Part shown: positions 9,171 through 19,730 of the stretch, one piece after another
Layout: every line of letters begins with the position of its first letter
How positions within the stretch are numbered: the first letter of the stretch is position 1
Assembly (NCBI GenBank): GCA_001464695.1
Contig: LNDQ01000135.1
Coordinates: forward strand, 36,816 to 100,815
DNA from: Betaproteobacteria bacterium Ga0077523
GTDB lineage: Bacteria > Pseudomonadota > Gammaproteobacteria > Burkholderiales > Ga0077523
Length of the DNA: 64,000 nt
Direction of reading: 5' to 3'
Made by a program: the position numbers and the translations under genes
The notes under the pieces: generated by a model
Told to the model about the DNA's origin: nothing
What the model saw: the letters and a program-made list of their open reading frames with translations, nothing else
Databases searched by the model: none

Positions 9171-11333
9171 TCAGCGGCGTCGGACCGTCGCCACCGCCGG
9201 CAGGTCGCGGATCAGCGCACAGACACGCGCGAGCTGATCGCCACCGGAAACCTCGACCGTCAGGTCGAGCCGGGCGTCGAGCCCCCGCTCCGACGCGCGC
9301 GCCGCCCGGACCGGGGCCTTCTCCTTGCCCAGGATGTCGGTCACGTCGCGCAGCAGCGTCCCGGTCGCATCCCCGGTGACCTCGAGGTCCACCGGGAAGC
9401 GGCTGTCGCGACCCGGCTCACCCCATTCCGCCACGACCCGGCGCTCGGGCGACAACCGCGCCACGTTCGGGCAGCTCGCGCGATGCACGCTGATGCCCCG
9501 GCCGCGGGTCACGAAGCCGACGATCGCGTCGGGCGGTGCCGGCTTGCAGCAGCGGGCGAGTTGGGTCAGCAACTTGTCGACACCGACCACGAGCACGTCG
9601 CCATGCTTGGCAGCAGGCGCACGCGCCACGGGTGTGCCGGGCTCGGTAGTTTCGGCGGGCACGACCGCTGCGGGCCGCAGCACGGCCTGCAACTGACGCT
9701 GCGTGACCTCGCCCCGGCCCAGACCGGCCAGCAGCTCCTCGGGCTTCGCGTAGTCGAGTGCCGCGGCCAGCGCTTCCAGCGGCGGCGCCGCGACGCCGAG
9801 GCGATGGACCTCGCGCTCGAGCGTCGCCCGCCCGTGCGCGACATCCTGCTCCAGATGCTGCGCGTTGAACCACGCACGCACCTTGGCGCGCGCGCGATGG
9901 CTGCGAATGAATCCAAGCTGCGGATTGAGCCAGTCGCGGCTCGGTCCGCCCTCGCGCGCCGTGACGATCTCCACGCGCTGACCGGTCGCGAGCAGGGTAT
10001 TGAGCGGCACGATGTGGCCGTTGACCTTGGCGCCACGGCAGCGATGACCGAGATCGGTGTGCACGTGATACGCGAAGTCCACCGGCGTCGATCCGCTCGG
10101 CAGCGCGACCACCCGCCCCTGGGGGGTGAGCACGTAGACGGTCTCCTGGAAGAGCTCGGTACGCACCGATTCCGCGAGATCGGCCGCGCCACCCACGTCG
10201 TCGCGCCAGTCGAGGATGCGACGCATCCACGCGACGGTCTCCTCGAGATGCGCGTCGCGCCGCCCGCCCTCCTTGTAGCGCCAGTGGGCGGCGACGCCGA
10301 GCTCGTTGGCCTGATGCATCTCGCGCGTGCGGATCTGCACTTCCAGCACCTTGTCGTCGGGCCCGATGACGGCGGTGTGCAACGAGCGATAGTCGTTCGA
10401 CTTCGGCTTGGCGATGTAGTCGTCGAACTCCTTGGGGATCGGGGTCCAGAGGTTGTGCACCACGCCCAACGCGGTGTAGCAGCCGGCGATGTCGTCCACG
10501 AGCACGCGCACGGCACGCACGTCGAACAGATCCTTGAAGCCCAGGTCCTTGCGCTGCATCTTCTTCCAGATGCTGTAGATGTGCTTGGGTCGACCGGACA
10601 CTTCGGCCTGGATGCCGGCGCGAGCGAGCTCCTCCCGCAGCAGTGTGGCCACGCGCGCGATGAACGCCTCGCGATCGCCACGCTTGCCGTCGAGCTCGCT
10701 CGCGATCGACTTGTAGGTCTCCGGTTGTTCACAGCGGAACGCGAGGTCTTCGAGCTCCCACTTGAGCTGCCACACGCCGAGCCGGTTCGCGAGCGGCGCC
10801 AGCAGGTCGAAGGTGTCGCGCACCGCCGCCAGCCGCTCGGCTTGGGTGCCCTCGCGGGCCAGCCGGCGCAGCAGGCTCACTTCACCGGCCAGCTTGATGA
10901 GCACGACGCGGGCGTCCTGCACCATGGCGAGCAGCATCTGGCGCAGGGCCTCGAGCTGCGCGCCGTGGTCGGTCTGTTTGCCGGTGCCGAGGCCCGGGCG
11001 CAGCTGCTGGATGTCTTCCATGCGGCGCGCCCCTTCGACCAGGGTCGCGATGCTGCTGCCGAAACGGTCCGCAATCTCAGTGCGCGGCAGCCGGGCGACA
11101 GCGGTCGCGGCGATCAACGCAGAGACGATCGAGTCGAGATCGAGCTTGAGCCCGGCCAGCAACGCCGCCGCATCCCGTGCGCCCGCAGCGATCTCGGCGG
11201 TCTCGTCGGCCAGCACCGCCAATGCCCGCTCCACCACCGGGGCGCCGACCGCGTCGACGCGCGCACCCGCAGCCCGCCAGGCAGCCATGAGGGCCTCGGC
11301 GTCGGCGTGGACATCGGTTGCGGTCTCGATCAT
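9171..11333 (-). CDS. relA: GTP pyrophosphokinase RelA
   Basis: About 720 aa, a RelA/SpoT-family (p)ppGpp synthetase. The N-terminal region lacks the HD-hydrolase signature (no HDxxED; DLDSIVSALIAATA instead). The synthetase domain carries RPKHIYSIWKKMQRKDLGF and, in the charge-determining motif, EFDDYIAKPKSNDYRSLHT. EFDD is typical of RelA, whereas bifunctional SpoT/Rel enzymes have RFKD. TGS (VYVLTPQGRVVALPSGSTP), a zinc-finger/helical region (ARCCKPAPPDAIVGF) and an ACT domain follow. The open frame reaches 11477; the ATG at 11333 gives the usual family length. Monofunctional synthesis during the stringent response is well supported. Confidence 0.93.
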   Translation of the reverse strand: MIETATDVHADAEALMAAWRAAGARVDAVGAPVVERALAVLADETAEIAAGARDAAALLAGLKLDLDSIVSALIAATAVARLPRTEIADRFGSSIATLVEGARRMEDIQQLRPGLGTGKQTDHGAQLEALRQMLLAMVQDARVVLIKLAGEVSLLRRLAREGTQAERLAAVRDTFDLLAPLANRLGVWQLKWELEDLAFRCEQPETYKSIASELDGKRGDREAFIARVATLLREELARAGIQAEVSGRPKHIYSIWKKMQRKDLGFKDLFDVRAVRVLVDDIAGCYTALGVVHNLWTPIPKEFDDYIAKPKSNDYRSLHTAVIGPDDKVLEVQIRTREMHQANELGVAAHWRYKEGGRRDAHLEETVAWMRRILDWRDDVGGAADLAESVRTELFQETVYVLTPQGRVVALPSGSTPVDFAYHVHTDLGHRCRGAKVNGHIVPLNTLLATGQRVEIVTAREGGPSRDWLNPQLGFIRSHRARAKVRAWFNAQHLEQDVAHGRATLEREVHRLGVAAPPLEALAAALDYAKPEELLAGLGRGEVTQRQLQAVLRPAAVVPAETTEPGTPVARAPAAKHGDVLVVGVDKLLTQLARCCKPAPPDAIVGFVTRGRGISVHRASCPNVARLSPERRVVAEWGEPGRDSRFPVDLEVTGDATGTLLRDVTDILGKEKAPVRAARASERGLDARLDLTVEVSGGDQLARVCALIRDLPAVATVRRR

Positions 11334-11412
11334 GCGGACAGGGAGGGGCGGCGCCATGGCGCCATGGGTCGTCGATCTTGCCACGCTTTGTCCGGCGCGG
11401 GCACCGGGTGGT

Positions 11413-13764
11413 TCAACGCTCCTGCCAGTAGCGCCTGCGCTCGTCGCGCCAACGCTCGAGCCGCCAACCGCCACCATCCAGGGTCACGTGGATCGCGCCG
11501 CCTTCGTCGGTGCGGATGATGCGCGCCCCGATATCCCGATAGCGCGCCACGACATCGGGCGCCGGATGGCCGAAGCGGTTCCGATAACCCACCGAGAACA
11601 CCGCCGCTTCCGGCATCACCGCCGCGATGAATGCGGGCGTGGACGAGGTGCGGCTGCCGTGATGCGGGACCACCACGATGTCCGATGCGAGCGATGCACC
11701 TTGCGCAATCAACCGGCGCTCGGAGTCCTTCTCGATGTCGGCCGCGAACAACACGCTCGCCCCGGCAGTGTCGACCCGCAGCACGCAACTGCGCGCGTTG
11801 TCCTTGGTTCCCACGGTCGCGTAGCTTGCCGCATCCGGATGCAGCACCGCGAATCGTACGCCGCTCCATTCCCAGACTTGGCCGCTCACGCAGGGTGCCT
11901 TGTGCCGCACACTCGCCAACGCCGCGTGTTCGTCCGGCAGCGGCGTTGCCACCCAATCGACCGGCACCATCTCGAACAACCGTGCTGCGCCGCCGGCGTG
12001 ATCGGTGTCGTCATGGCTCACGAAGGCTCCCTGCAGGCGGCGTACCCCACTGCCGCGCAGGAACGGCGCGACGATGCGCGACCCGCTGTCGGCCTCGGGC
12101 GACCACGCGGGGCCGGTGTCGAACACCAGCGACCCGCTGTGCGTCCGCACGGTCGCGGCCAGCCCCTGCCCCACGTCGAGCACGTCGACCCAGGCTTCGC
12201 CGAAGGCCGGTCGCACCACCGGTGCCACGACCATCGGCAACATCGCGAGAACGCCCAGCCACCGCGACGGTACCCCGCGCGGCAACAACAACCACACGGC
12301 ACCGCCGAGCGCGAACGCCACTGCCCACAGGGGCGGTGCATGCTGGGTCCACGCCACCGCAGGCAAGGCCGCCAGCCATTCGAGGGCGATCCCGGCCGGC
12401 AACATCGCGGCATGCGCCAGCACCGCCAGCGGCGCCCAGGGAATGACCGCAGCCAGCAGCGACAACGGGACCACGACGAAACTTACCCAGGGTACGGCAA
12501 ACGCGTTCGCGACCGGCGCAATCACCGAGACCTGCTGGAAAAGCACCAGCAACAGCGGCGCCAGGCCCACGAACAACGCCCATTGGGCGCGCCCCCAGGC
12601 GCCGAACCAACCCGGCGCGCCGACGCGTCCGCCGGTCACGTACATCAGTAGCGCCACCGCACCGAACGACAACCAGAAGCCGGCCGACAGCACGGCCATG
12701 GGATCGAGCAGCAGGACGGCCAGCAACGCGGCGGCAAGCATGCCGCTCGCGGTCGCGAATACGCGTAGCCACAACGCCACGGCGACGACGGCCAGCATCC
12801 AGAGCGTCCTCTGGGTCGGCACCGCGAATCCGGCCAGCAGCGCATAGGCAAAAGCTACGGCGAGTCCGGCCGCAACGGCGGCATTGCGGGCCGGCACCCG
12901 CACCGACCAAGCCGGCACGCGCCGCCACAGGTGCCACACGAGCAGGAACGCGAGACCAGCCACCATGGTGACGTGCAGGCCCGAAATGCTCATCAGATGA
13001 TTGACCCCGGTTCGCGTGAACACCTGCCACTGGTCGGCCGGAATCGATTGCTGGTCGCCGATCGCCAGCGCCGCCACGACGCCGGCATAGCGCTCGCCTT
13101 GCAACGCGTACAACAGGTGATCGCGCATGCGTCCGCGCAAGCGCTCGATGCCGTAGGCCGGACGCCACACGAAGTCGTCGACGCGTTCGCGCGGGCCGGT
13201 GTCGCGGACGTAGCCGATGGCCCGCACGCCGCGCTCGAGCAGCCAGGCTTCCGCGTCGAACGCATGCGGATTCTGCGTAGCGTGGGGGCGCTTGAACCGC
13301 CCCGTCAGGCGCCAGCGTTCGCCGGGCATCACCGGTGTGGCGATCGCGTTCCCATCGGACCGATCCGGCTCGAACCAGGACAACAGCACACGGCGCGGCA
13401 CATAAGCATCGGGCGTCAGAATGTCTTCGACATCGAAGGCGAACCGCCAGCCGCGCGCGGTCCGTTCGGGCAGCCCGGCAACCACCCCGACGACCCGCAG
13501 GTCGCGCCCCTCGACCCGCTCGGGCATCCGGTCCGCCAGCCGCCATGCAGCGTGGCCGGCGGCCCAGTAGAACCCGGCGCCGGCACACGTCAAGGCGATC
13601 AGCGCGACGCCAGTGGAACGCAGCGGCGCGATTGCCGAGCGCTTGGCGATCCACGCGAGGCCCGCCAGCGCGAGAACCAGGAACACACCGGCGGGTGCCG
13701 GCAGGTCAGCCTGCTGCTGCAGCCACCAGATGCCGAACGTGAACGCCGCGACGTTCAGCAGCAT
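11413..13764 (-). CDS. comEC: DNA internalization-related competence protein ComEC/Rec2
   Basis: 783 aa, the inner-membrane channel for single-stranded DNA in natural transformation. The order is two N-terminal membrane helices (LNVAAFTFGIWWL), an OB-fold/DUF4131 region (about 40-170), the polytopic Competence domain (about 220-480, GVNHLMSISGLHVTMVAGLA) and a C-terminal metallo-beta-lactamase-like domain (about 520-780) with VSHDDTDHAGGA and VVVPHHGSRTSST. The length is normal and no frame break was seen. The start is the ATG at 13764. It suggests competence machinery, though no other com or pil genes are in the window. Confidence 0.95.
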   Translation of the reverse strand: MLLNVAAFTFGIWWLQQQADLPAPAGVFLVLALAGLAWIAKRSAIAPLRSTGVALIALTCAGAGFYWAAGHAAWRLADRMPERVEGRDLRVVGVVAGLPERTARGWRFAFDVEDILTPDAYVPRRVLLSWFEPDRSDGNAIATPVMPGERWRLTGRFKRPHATQNPHAFDAEAWLLERGVRAIGYVRDTGPRERVDDFVWRPAYGIERLRGRMRDHLLYALQGERYAGVVAALAIGDQQSIPADQWQVFTRTGVNHLMSISGLHVTMVAGLAFLLVWHLWRRVPAWSVRVPARNAAVAAGLAVAFAYALLAGFAVPTQRTLWMLAVVAVALWLRVFATASGMLAAALLAVLLLDPMAVLSAGFWLSFGAVALLMYVTGGRVGAPGWFGAWGRAQWALFVGLAPLLLVLFQQVSVIAPVANAFAVPWVSFVVVPLSLLAAVIPWAPLAVLAHAAMLPAGIALEWLAALPAVAWTQHAPPLWAVAFALGGAVWLLLPRGVPSRWLGVLAMLPMVVAPVVRPAFGEAWVDVLDVGQGLAATVRTHSGSLVFDTGPAWSPEADSGSRIVAPFLRGSGVRRLQGAFVSHDDTDHAGGAARLFEMVPVDWVATPLPDEHAALASVRHKAPCVSGQVWEWSGVRFAVLHPDAASYATVGTKDNARSCVLRVDTAGASVLFAADIEKDSERRLIAQGASLASDIVVVPHHGSRTSSTPAFIAAVMPEAAVFSVGYRNRFGHPAPDVVARYRDIGARIIRTDEGGAIHVTLDGGGWRLERWRDERRRYWQER

Positions 13765-13829
13765 CGCAACGAACCCGCGTCACCTGAACACAGCACGGGA
13801 GGTCCGTTGCACGGTTCAGCCGGCGCTGC

Positions 13830-14480
13830 TCAAGGCTTCCTCACTTCCAGCAGTTCGACCTCGAAGACCAGGGTCGCGCCCGGTGCGATCATGTTGCCGG
13901 CGCCGCGATCGCCGTACGCGATCGCCGCCGGACACACGAGCTTCGCCTTGCCGCCGACTTTCATCCTGGCGACGCCTTCGGTCCAGCACTTGATGACGCC
14001 GCCCAGCGGAAACTCGGCCGGCGAATTGCGGGAGTAACTGCTGTCGAACTCGCGGCCATCGGTGAGCGTGCCCCGGTAGTGCACCTTGACCGTGTCGGAG
14101 GCCTTCGGCGAGGCGCCGCTGCCTTCCTTGAGCGACAGGTAGACGAGACCGCTGTCGGTCTTGACCGCGCCCTTCTCCTTGGCTGCCTTCTCGAGGAAAT
14201 CCTTGGACAGGGAGGCCCGCCGGGTCTGGGCGAGAGTCTGGATCTTCGGCCCGTAGGCCTCCAGGTCGACGACCGGTTTGCGGCCGGACAGCGCATCGGC
14301 AAAACCGCGCTTCACCTGTTCGGCCTCGGCCGGACTCAGGTTGAACACCTGCAGTTCGCGCGCCAGCGCGAGACCGAGGGCATACAAGGTCTTGTCCTCC
14401 TCGGTCTTCGGATCGTCCGCCCAGGCCGGCAGGGCGACGCATGCGGATACGGCAGCGAGTACAACGCAATAGCGGATCAT
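13830..14480 (-). CDS. FKBP-type peptidyl-prolyl cis-trans isomerase, exported
   Basis: 216 aa, FkpA/Mip type. A signal peptide (MIRYCVVLAAVSACVALPAWA) is followed by a helical dimerisation domain (about 25-110) and a C-terminal FKBP domain with VKVHYRGTLTDGREFDSSY, EFPLGGVIKCWTEGV and ACPAAIAYGDRGAGN-like residues. It likely helps fold proteins in the periplasm. AAGGAAGG lies ahead of the ATG at 14480. It lies between lolD (76 nt upstream in transcription) and comEC on the same strand. Confidence 0.92.
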   Translation of the reverse strand: MIRYCVVLAAVSACVALPAWADDPKTEEDKTLYALGLALARELQVFNLSPAEAEQVKRGFADALSGRKPVVDLEAYGPKIQTLAQTRRASLSKDFLEKAAKEKGAVKTDSGLVYLSLKEGSGASPKASDTVKVHYRGTLTDGREFDSSYSRNSPAEFPLGGVIKCWTEGVARMKVGGKAKLVCPAAIAYGDRGAGNMIAPGATLVFEVELLEVRKP

Positions 14481-14556
14481 GGCAGCGCCTTCCTTCCGGC
14501 CGGATATCGAATGTCCGCACCGGCGGCCGCGACCGGTACGAGCGCGAATCGGAGGC

Positions 14557-15267
14557 TCAAGCGTGCAGCGCGACGTCGCCCTCGGCCAGCACGCCGTCGT
14601 CGAGGGTGAAGACGCGGTTCATCCGCGCCGCGATTGCATGGTCGTGCGTGACGATCACGAGACTGGTGCCGAGGTCACGGTTAAGGCCCATCATGAGCTC
14701 GAGGACGCCCTCGGCGTTGCGGCGGTCGAGGTTGCCGGTGGGCTCGTCCGCGAGCACGCAGGCCGGACGCGTCACCAGGGCGCGCGCCAGCGCGGCCCGC
14801 TGACGCTCGCCGCCGGACAACTCACCGGGCATGTGTTCGACGCGCGCACCGAGACCCACGCGCTGCAGGATATCCCTGGCCGCCGCACGCGCCGCTTCCG
14901 GCTCGACGCGCCGGATGTAGAGCGGCATCGCGACATTCTCCAGGGCCGTGAACTCGGGCAGCAGATGGTGGAACTGGTACACGAAGCCCAGATGCAGATT
15001 GCGCATCTCGCCGATGGCGAGCTGGCTGAGTTGTGCGATCGGCTGCCCCATGAGGCTCACCGTGCCGGTGGTCGGCGCATCGAGCCCGCCCAGCAGGTGC
15101 AGCAACGTGCTCTTGCCGGAGCCGGAAGCGCCGACGATCGCAACACTCTGCCCCGCGTGCACGTCGAAATCGATGCCGCGCAGCACCTCGACCGGCGCGA
15201 GACCTTCGTCGTAGGTCTTGCCCAACCCCTGGCACGACAGGACCGATTGCGTGGTCGCGTCACTCAT
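14557..15267 (-). CDS. lolD: Lipoprotein-releasing ABC transporter ATP-binding protein LolD
   Basis: 236 aa ATPase of the LolCDE complex, which extracts lipoproteins from the inner membrane. It has Walker [11 protein letters not shown]-loop [13 protein letters not shown] signature [15 protein letters not shown] and Walker [13 protein letters not shown]. The ATG at 15267 overlaps the end of lolC by 8 nt, so the pair is co-translated. The [10 protein letters not shown] stretch and the coupling to lolC support LolD over MacB or FtsE. Confidence 0.96.
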   Translation of the reverse strand: MSDATTQSVLSCQGLGKTYDEGLAPVEVLRGIDFDVHAGQSVAIVGASGSGKSTLLHLLGGLDAPTTGTVSLMGQPIAQLSQLAIGEMRNLHLGFVYQFHHLLPEFTALENVAMPLYIRRVEPEAARAAARDILQRVGLGARVEHMPGELSGGERQRAALARALVTRPACVLADEPTGNLDRRNAEGVLELMMGLNRDLGTSLVIVTHDHAIAARMNRVFTLDDGVLAEGDVALHA

Positions 15268-16504
15268 AGCGCAACGCAGCGGCGGGGTTGACGCGCGAGG
15301 CGCGGTAGCTCGGATAGAGCGTCGCGAGCAAGCTCAGTCCGAAGGACACGGCCGCGATCACGACGACATCCCCCCACACCAGTTCCGAGGGCAGGTCGCT
15401 GATGTAGTAGATGTCCTTTGCGAGGAACTGGATGCCGAAATTGCGTTCGATGAACGGCACCACCACGTCCACGTTCACCGCGAGGACGACGCCGGCCGCG
15501 ACACCGATGATCGTGCCGATGAAACCGATCAGCGCCCCCTGGACGATGAAGATCTTCATGATGCTCCCCGGTGCGGCGCCCAGCGTGCGCAGGATCGCGA
15601 TGTCGGCCTGCTTGTCGGTGACCGCCATGACCAGCGTGGACACGATGTTGAACGCCGCCACCGCGACGATCAGGGTCAGGATGATGAACATGACCCGCTT
15701 TTCGATCTGCACCGCGCGAAAGAAGTTCGCGTGGCTGCGCGTCCAGTCGCTCACGTAGACGTCGCTGCGCAGCGTCAGTTGCAGGTCGGAGGTGACCACC
15801 GGTGCGGCGAACAGGTCCTTGAGCCGCAGGCGCACGCCGGAGACGCGGTCGCCGAGCCGGTAGAGCTTCTGGGCGTCGGCGAGGTCGATGAGCGCCAGGC
15901 CCGAGTCGTATTCGTACATGCCGACTTCGAAGATGCCCACCACGCGGAACTGCTTCAGGCGCGGCAGTACGCCGGCCGCGGTGACCTGGCCCTGCGGCGC
16001 GATCACGGTGACCTTCTCGTTCATGCGCACGCCGAGGTTCCGCGCGAGTTCCGACCCGAGCACGATGCCGAATTCGCCTGGCGCGAGATTGCCGAGCGCG
16101 CCCTGCTTCATGCTCTGCCCGAATTCCGCGACGGTGTTCTCCAGTTCGGGCGTGACACCGCGGATCAGCGCACCCTGCACGGTGTTGTCGAACGACAGCA
16201 GTGCCTGCGCCATCACGTACGGGGCAGCGGCCACCACCTGCGGGTGGCGTTTGGCATCCTCGGCGATCTGCGGCCAGCCGGACACCCCGCCGTCGAAACC
16301 GCTCACCTGCACGTGCGAGGCGACGCCGAGAATGCGGGCGCGCAATTCCTTCTGGAACCCGTTCATGACCGACAACACGACGATGAGCGCCGCCACACCC
16401 AGCGCGATCCCGGCCATGGAGGTCATCGAGATGAACGAGATGAAGTGATTGCGTCGCTTCGCGCGCGTATAGCGCAGGCCGACGAAATACTCGTAGGGGA
16501 GCAC
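15260..16504 (-). CDS. lolC: Lipoprotein-releasing ABC transporter permease LolC/LolE
   Basis: About 414 aa. The N-terminal segment [20 protein letters not shown] and the helix [19 protein letters not shown] are typical of LolC/E. A periplasmic MacB-PCD-like domain (about 45-240) and three C-terminal membrane segments follow. The open frame continues to 16669 through non-conserved sequence; the family start fits a GTG at 16504 (VLPYEY). It forms one operon with lolD. Only one LolC/E subunit is encoded here, so it may be a LolF-like homodimeric type or have a partner elsewhere. Confidence 0.92.
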   Translation of the reverse strand: MLPYEYFVGLRYTRAKRRNHFISFISMTSMAGIALGVAALIVVLSVMNGFQKELRARILGVASHVQVSGFDGGVSGWPQIAEDAKRHPQVVAAAPYVMAQALLSFDNTVQGALIRGVTPELENTVAEFGQSMKQGALGNLAPGEFGIVLGSELARNLGVRMNEKVTVIAPQGQVTAAGVLPRLKQFRVVGIFEVGMYEYDSGLALIDLADAQKLYRLGDRVSGVRLRLKDLFAAPVVTSDLQLTLRSDVYVSDWTRSHANFFRAVQIEKRVMFIILTLIVAVAAFNIVSTLVMAVTDKQADIAILRTLGAAPGSIMKIFIVQGALIGFIGTIIGVAAGVVLAVNVDVVVPFIERNFGIQFLAKDIYYISDLPSELVWGDVVVIAAVSFGLSLLATLYPSYRASRVNPAAALRYE

Positions 16505-16609
16505 GGGCGGATCGGGGGACCAGGACGCGCGATTCTGCCAGAGCGCCAGTCGGGCGGCTATCGGCCGCGTGCTACATTGGCCGCCTTCGGCCTGCATCGT
16601 ATCCCCCCA

Positions 16610-17638
16610 GTGCGCAGTCTTTCCCTGCTGGTCCCCGCGCTGTTCTGGCCGGACCCCGCCGCGCCGCACAGCTACGAAGGTCTCGATCTACCTCAGGTTG
16701 CGCTGCTGCTCGGGCGCGGCCGTCGTGTCGAAGACTTGAGCAATGGCCCCGGCCACTGGCTCGCACACCGGTTCGGTGTCGAACCCCGGACCCAACCGCC
16801 GCTCGCCGCCATCGCTCGCCTGGGAAGCGGCGGCGCACGCGACACCCGCGTCTGGATGCGGGCTGATCCGGTGCACCTGCAGCCCCAGGGCACGGAACTC
16901 TTCCTCACGCGCGGCGCCGACCTGGCGATCGACTCGAGCGAGGCCGACGCGATCGTTGCAGCTCTCAACGCGTTCTTCGCGGCCGACGGGCTGCACTTCG
17001 TTGCCGGCAGCGTCCATTCGTGGTTCGTGGCGCTCGAGCGCATGCCGGACCTCGTCACGGTGCCGCTCGAGTTGGCGCACGGCCACAGCATCGATGCGCT
17101 GCTGCCGCGCGGTGGCGACGCGCAGATGTGGCTGCAGCGCTTCAATGAAGCGCAGATGCTCCTGCACGGTCTGCCGGTCAACGAGGCGCGCGAGCAGCGC
17201 GCGGTGCCCACCATCAACAGCCTGTGGCTCTGGGGTGCCGGCACGTTACCGCCCACCGCGCGCCGCTGGGTCGACGCCGTCTATGCCGCGGACCCGTTGC
17301 CGCGCGGCATGGGATTGCTGGCCGGCACGCGCGTTCGAATGCTGCCGGCCGAGTTCGCCGCGCTCGAGCCGGACGACGGCGCGGCGCTGGTGCAGATCGA
17401 CGACCCGACGACACCGGCATCGACCGGTGACCAGGGCGCTTGGCGCACTGCGCTCGCGGATTTCGAGCAACGCTGGCTGCGCCCGGCACTCGCGAGCCTG
17501 CGCGCCGGCCGCCTCGAGCAGCTCGAACTCACCGGCTTCGGCGGCCGCCACGGCCGGACCACGCTCATGCAGCGTGGCGATCTCTGGAAGTTCTGGCGCC
17601 GACCCGCGACTCTCCCGTCGCAGCGCCCGCGACCCTGA
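16610..17638 (+). CDS. COG4255-like conserved protein, function unknown
   Basis: About 342 aa. I recognise the family as a conserved betaproteobacterial protein often found near recJ, sometimes annotated as phosphoglycerate-mutase-like. Visible blocks are SLLVPALFWPDPAAP at the N-terminus, WMRADPVHLQPQGTEL, FNEAQMLLHGLPVNEARE and INSLWLWGAGTLPP. No signal peptide or membrane segment is seen. The GTG at 16610 is the best start in frame but lacks a clear ribosome-binding site. It is divergent from lolC; a TACATT that could serve as -10 lies at 16573. No function is known to me. Confidence 0.8.
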   Translation: MRSLSLLVPALFWPDPAAPHSYEGLDLPQVALLLGRGRRVEDLSNGPGHWLAHRFGVEPRTQPPLAAIARLGSGGARDTRVWMRADPVHLQPQGTELFLTRGADLAIDSSEADAIVAALNAFFAADGLHFVAGSVHSWFVALERMPDLVTVPLELAHGHSIDALLPRGGDAQMWLQRFNEAQMLLHGLPVNEAREQRAVPTINSLWLWGAGTLPPTARRWVDAVYAADPLPRGMGLLAGTRVRMLPAEFAALEPDDGAALVQIDDPTTPASTGDQGAWRTALADFEQRWLRPALASLRAGRLEQLELTGFGGRHGRTTLMQRGDLWKFWRRPATLPSQRPRP

Positions 17639-17644
17639 CAACGG

Positions 17645-19642
17645 TCAGCCGTTGCCGACCTTCATGCCTTCGGTGAGAGCGGCGAGCTCCGCGGCGAGAG
17701 CTTCCAGCCGCTGCACCGAGCCGTGGCTGCGCGATGCTGCCGCATGGTTGCCGTCCGCCATGGTGGCGATACGCTCGACGTTGCGGGCGATCTCGGCGCT
17801 CGCCGCGTTCTGTTCTTCCATCGCGCCCGCAATCTCGTTGGCCTTCGTGAGCGTTTCGTTGGCAGCGCTACGGATCTGCGACAGCGCTTCGGCGGCTTCG
17901 CGGGCCAGTTGCACACCCGCATCCACGCGACCGGAACTCGTCTGCATGCCGTCGACGGCGCTGCGCGTGTCGGCCTGGATCGCACTGATCATGGCGCCGA
18001 TCTCGACCGTCGCCTGGCTCGTACGCTCCGCGAGTTTGCGTACCTCGTCTGCAACCACGGCGAAGCCGCGGCCCTGCTCACCGGCCCGCGCCGCCTCGAT
18101 GGCGGCGTTCAACGCGAGGAGGTTGGTCTGGTCGGCGATGTCCTTGATGGTCTTCACCACCTGACTGATCTCATCCGAGCGCTGGCTCAGGCCTTCGATG
18201 GCCGAGGCCGCCTCGCGCACTGACCGGGCGATGGCGGCGATCTCTTCCGAGGTCCGCTGCACCACACCTTCGCCCTGCTGGGAGACGTCGTTGGTGCGCT
18301 GCGACAGGCGCTGCGAATCGCGAGCGTTGCCGCCCACGTGCTCGAGGCTCACCGTCACCTGTTCCAGCGCCGCGGCCACGCGTGAGGCCGCATCGCTCTG
18401 TTCCTGCGAGCCCTGCTGCACCTGGGCCGATTCGCCCTGCACCTGGGCGACCGCTTCGTTCATCGACACCGTCGCCCGCTTCATGCGCACCACCATGTCG
18501 CCGAATTGCTCCGCCATGCGGTTGAACGCAGCCGCCAGTTCGCCCACTTCGTCGTTGCCCTTGTGACCCGTGCGCACCGTGAGGTCGCCCTGCCCGAGGC
18601 GCTCGGCGTTGCGGGCAACATCGAGCAAGGGCCGCAGCCGGCGCGCAAGTACGATGTAGGTGGCGGCACAGCCGGCCACGAGGATCGCGAGGCCCAGCCC
18701 CAGCATCAGGTTGCGCAGGCTCGCCGCATCGGCGCGCATCTCGTCCAGGTCCACACTGGCACCGACGACCCAGCCCCAGGTGTCGAAGCGCACGAAGGGC
18801 AATCGACGACCGTCGTACTCGAGCGTGCCCTCGGCCTGCTCCAGGGCCGGCTTGAATACGGCCGCGGCGGCATCCACCGTCGCGTTCTTCCCCTGGAGCT
18901 CCGGGTGCACCATCAGTTCACCGCGCGACTTGGCCGATGAGCCATCGAGCACGACGTAGTAGCCGCGCTCGCCGATGCGGGCCTTGCCGATCTGCGCGAG
19001 CATCGCGGCCAGGTCCTCCGTGATGTCGAGACCCACGAACAGGATCGCCGTGACCTTGCCGCCTTCCATGACGGGCGTGTACTTCGTCATGTAGTCGTGA
19101 CCGAACAGGCGCGCCTTGCCGAGGTAGGGCTGCCCCGCCATCACCACCTTGTAGGCGGGGTGCGAGGCGCCGAGCAGCGTGCCGATGGCGCGGCTGCCGT
19201 CTTCCTTCCTGACCGACGTGCTCACGCGCATGAAATCGTCGCCGGTGCGCACGAAGACCGTGGCGGTGCCCTTGGTCGCCCGCGAGAAGGCATCTACTTC
19301 GGCATGACCCAGGTTCAGCGCCTGGTTGCCGACCATGACCACGGGCACGGCTTGGTCGGCCACCTGGACCGACCGCGAGGTCTCGATGCGGACCGGGCCG
19401 CCCAGCATGCTCTCGAAGATGGACGCGAGACGGTCCGTGTTGCTCTTGACCGTCTTGTCGAACGTGGCGAACTGGGCCTCCAGCAGGGTGACGCGCGCCC
19501 GCAACTCCTGGTCGGAGCGCCGCTCGAGGGTGGCCTCGGTACGGAAAAAGGCCACCAGGGAGAAGGTGACGATGGCCGCCACAAGGATGCCGCAACCGAT
19601 CAGGGACACCTGGGCTGCGATGCTCGAACGATGGGAATTCAA
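17645..19642 (-). CDS. Methyl-accepting chemotaxis protein with periplasmic Cache domain
   Basis: About 665 aa. The order is TM1 ([20 protein letters not shown]), a periplasmic single-Cache-type sensor (about 45-325), TM2 ([20 protein letters not shown]), HAMP, and a cytoplasmic signalling domain whose hairpin tip reads [20 protein letters not shown]. The best start is a TTG at 19642, preceded by GAGGAC; the first ATG in frame, at 19945, would add 101 non-conserved residues. It presumably senses a small ligand (Cache domains often bind carboxylates or amino acids). It is divergent from recJ with 88 nt between the starts. Confidence 0.93.
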   Translation of the reverse strand: MNSHRSSIAAQVSLIGCGILVAAIVTFSLVAFFRTEATLERRSDQELRARVTLLEAQFATFDKTVKSNTDRLASIFESMLGGPVRIETSRSVQVADQAVPVVMVGNQALNLGHAEVDAFSRATKGTATVFVRTGDDFMRVSTSVRKEDGSRAIGTLLGASHPAYKVVMAGQPYLGKARLFGHDYMTKYTPVMEGGKVTAILFVGLDITEDLAAMLAQIGKARIGERGYYVVLDGSSAKSRGELMVHPELQGKNATVDAAAAVFKPALEQAEGTLEYDGRRLPFVRFDTWGWVVGASVDLDEMRADAASLRNLMLGLGLAILVAGCAATYIVLARRLRPLLDVARNAERLGQGDLTVRTGHKGNDEVGELAAAFNRMAEQFGDMVVRMKRATVSMNEAVAQVQGESAQVQQGSQEQSDAASRVAAALEQVTVSLEHVGGNARDSQRLSQRTNDVSQQGEGVVQRTSEEIAAIARSVREAASAIEGLSQRSDEISQVVKTIKDIADQTNLLALNAAIEAARAGEQGRGFAVVADEVRKLAERTSQATVEIGAMISAIQADTRSAVDGMQTSSGRVDAGVQLAREAAEALSQIRSAANETLTKANEIAGAMEEQNAASAEIARNVERIATMADGNHAAASRSHGSVQRLEALAAELAALTEGMKVGNG

Positions 19643-19698
19643 AGACTTGTCCTCGCTGAGGAGATAATGATGGCGCGGTCTCGACGCCGGGTCTGCGC

Positions 19699-19704
19699 TA
19701 ATAT
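19699..19704 (+). promoter_or_regulatory. Candidate -10 box for recJ
   Basis: TAATAT lies 27 nt ahead of the recJ ATG, in the 88-nt gap between divergent MCP and recJ starts. No good -35 was found, so this is a weak call. Confidence 0.25.
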
Positions 19705-19730
19705 CGACCTCTGGACCTTCGACTTGAACA

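Noticed and set aside
9171..11333. Calling the stringent-response enzyme SpoT (bifunctional)
   Set aside because: The HD hydrolase motif is missing and the synthetase motif is EFDD, the RelA type.
9105..11519. An 804-codon open frame antisense to relA
   Set aside because: relA is fully supported by motifs; the antisense frame has a shadow composition (His/Arg/Gln/Gly-rich) and no family.
15218..16609. Plus-strand open frame running into the COG4255-like gene from inside lolC
   Set aside because: The first ~460 codons are antisense to lolC; only the part from about 16610 matches a family.
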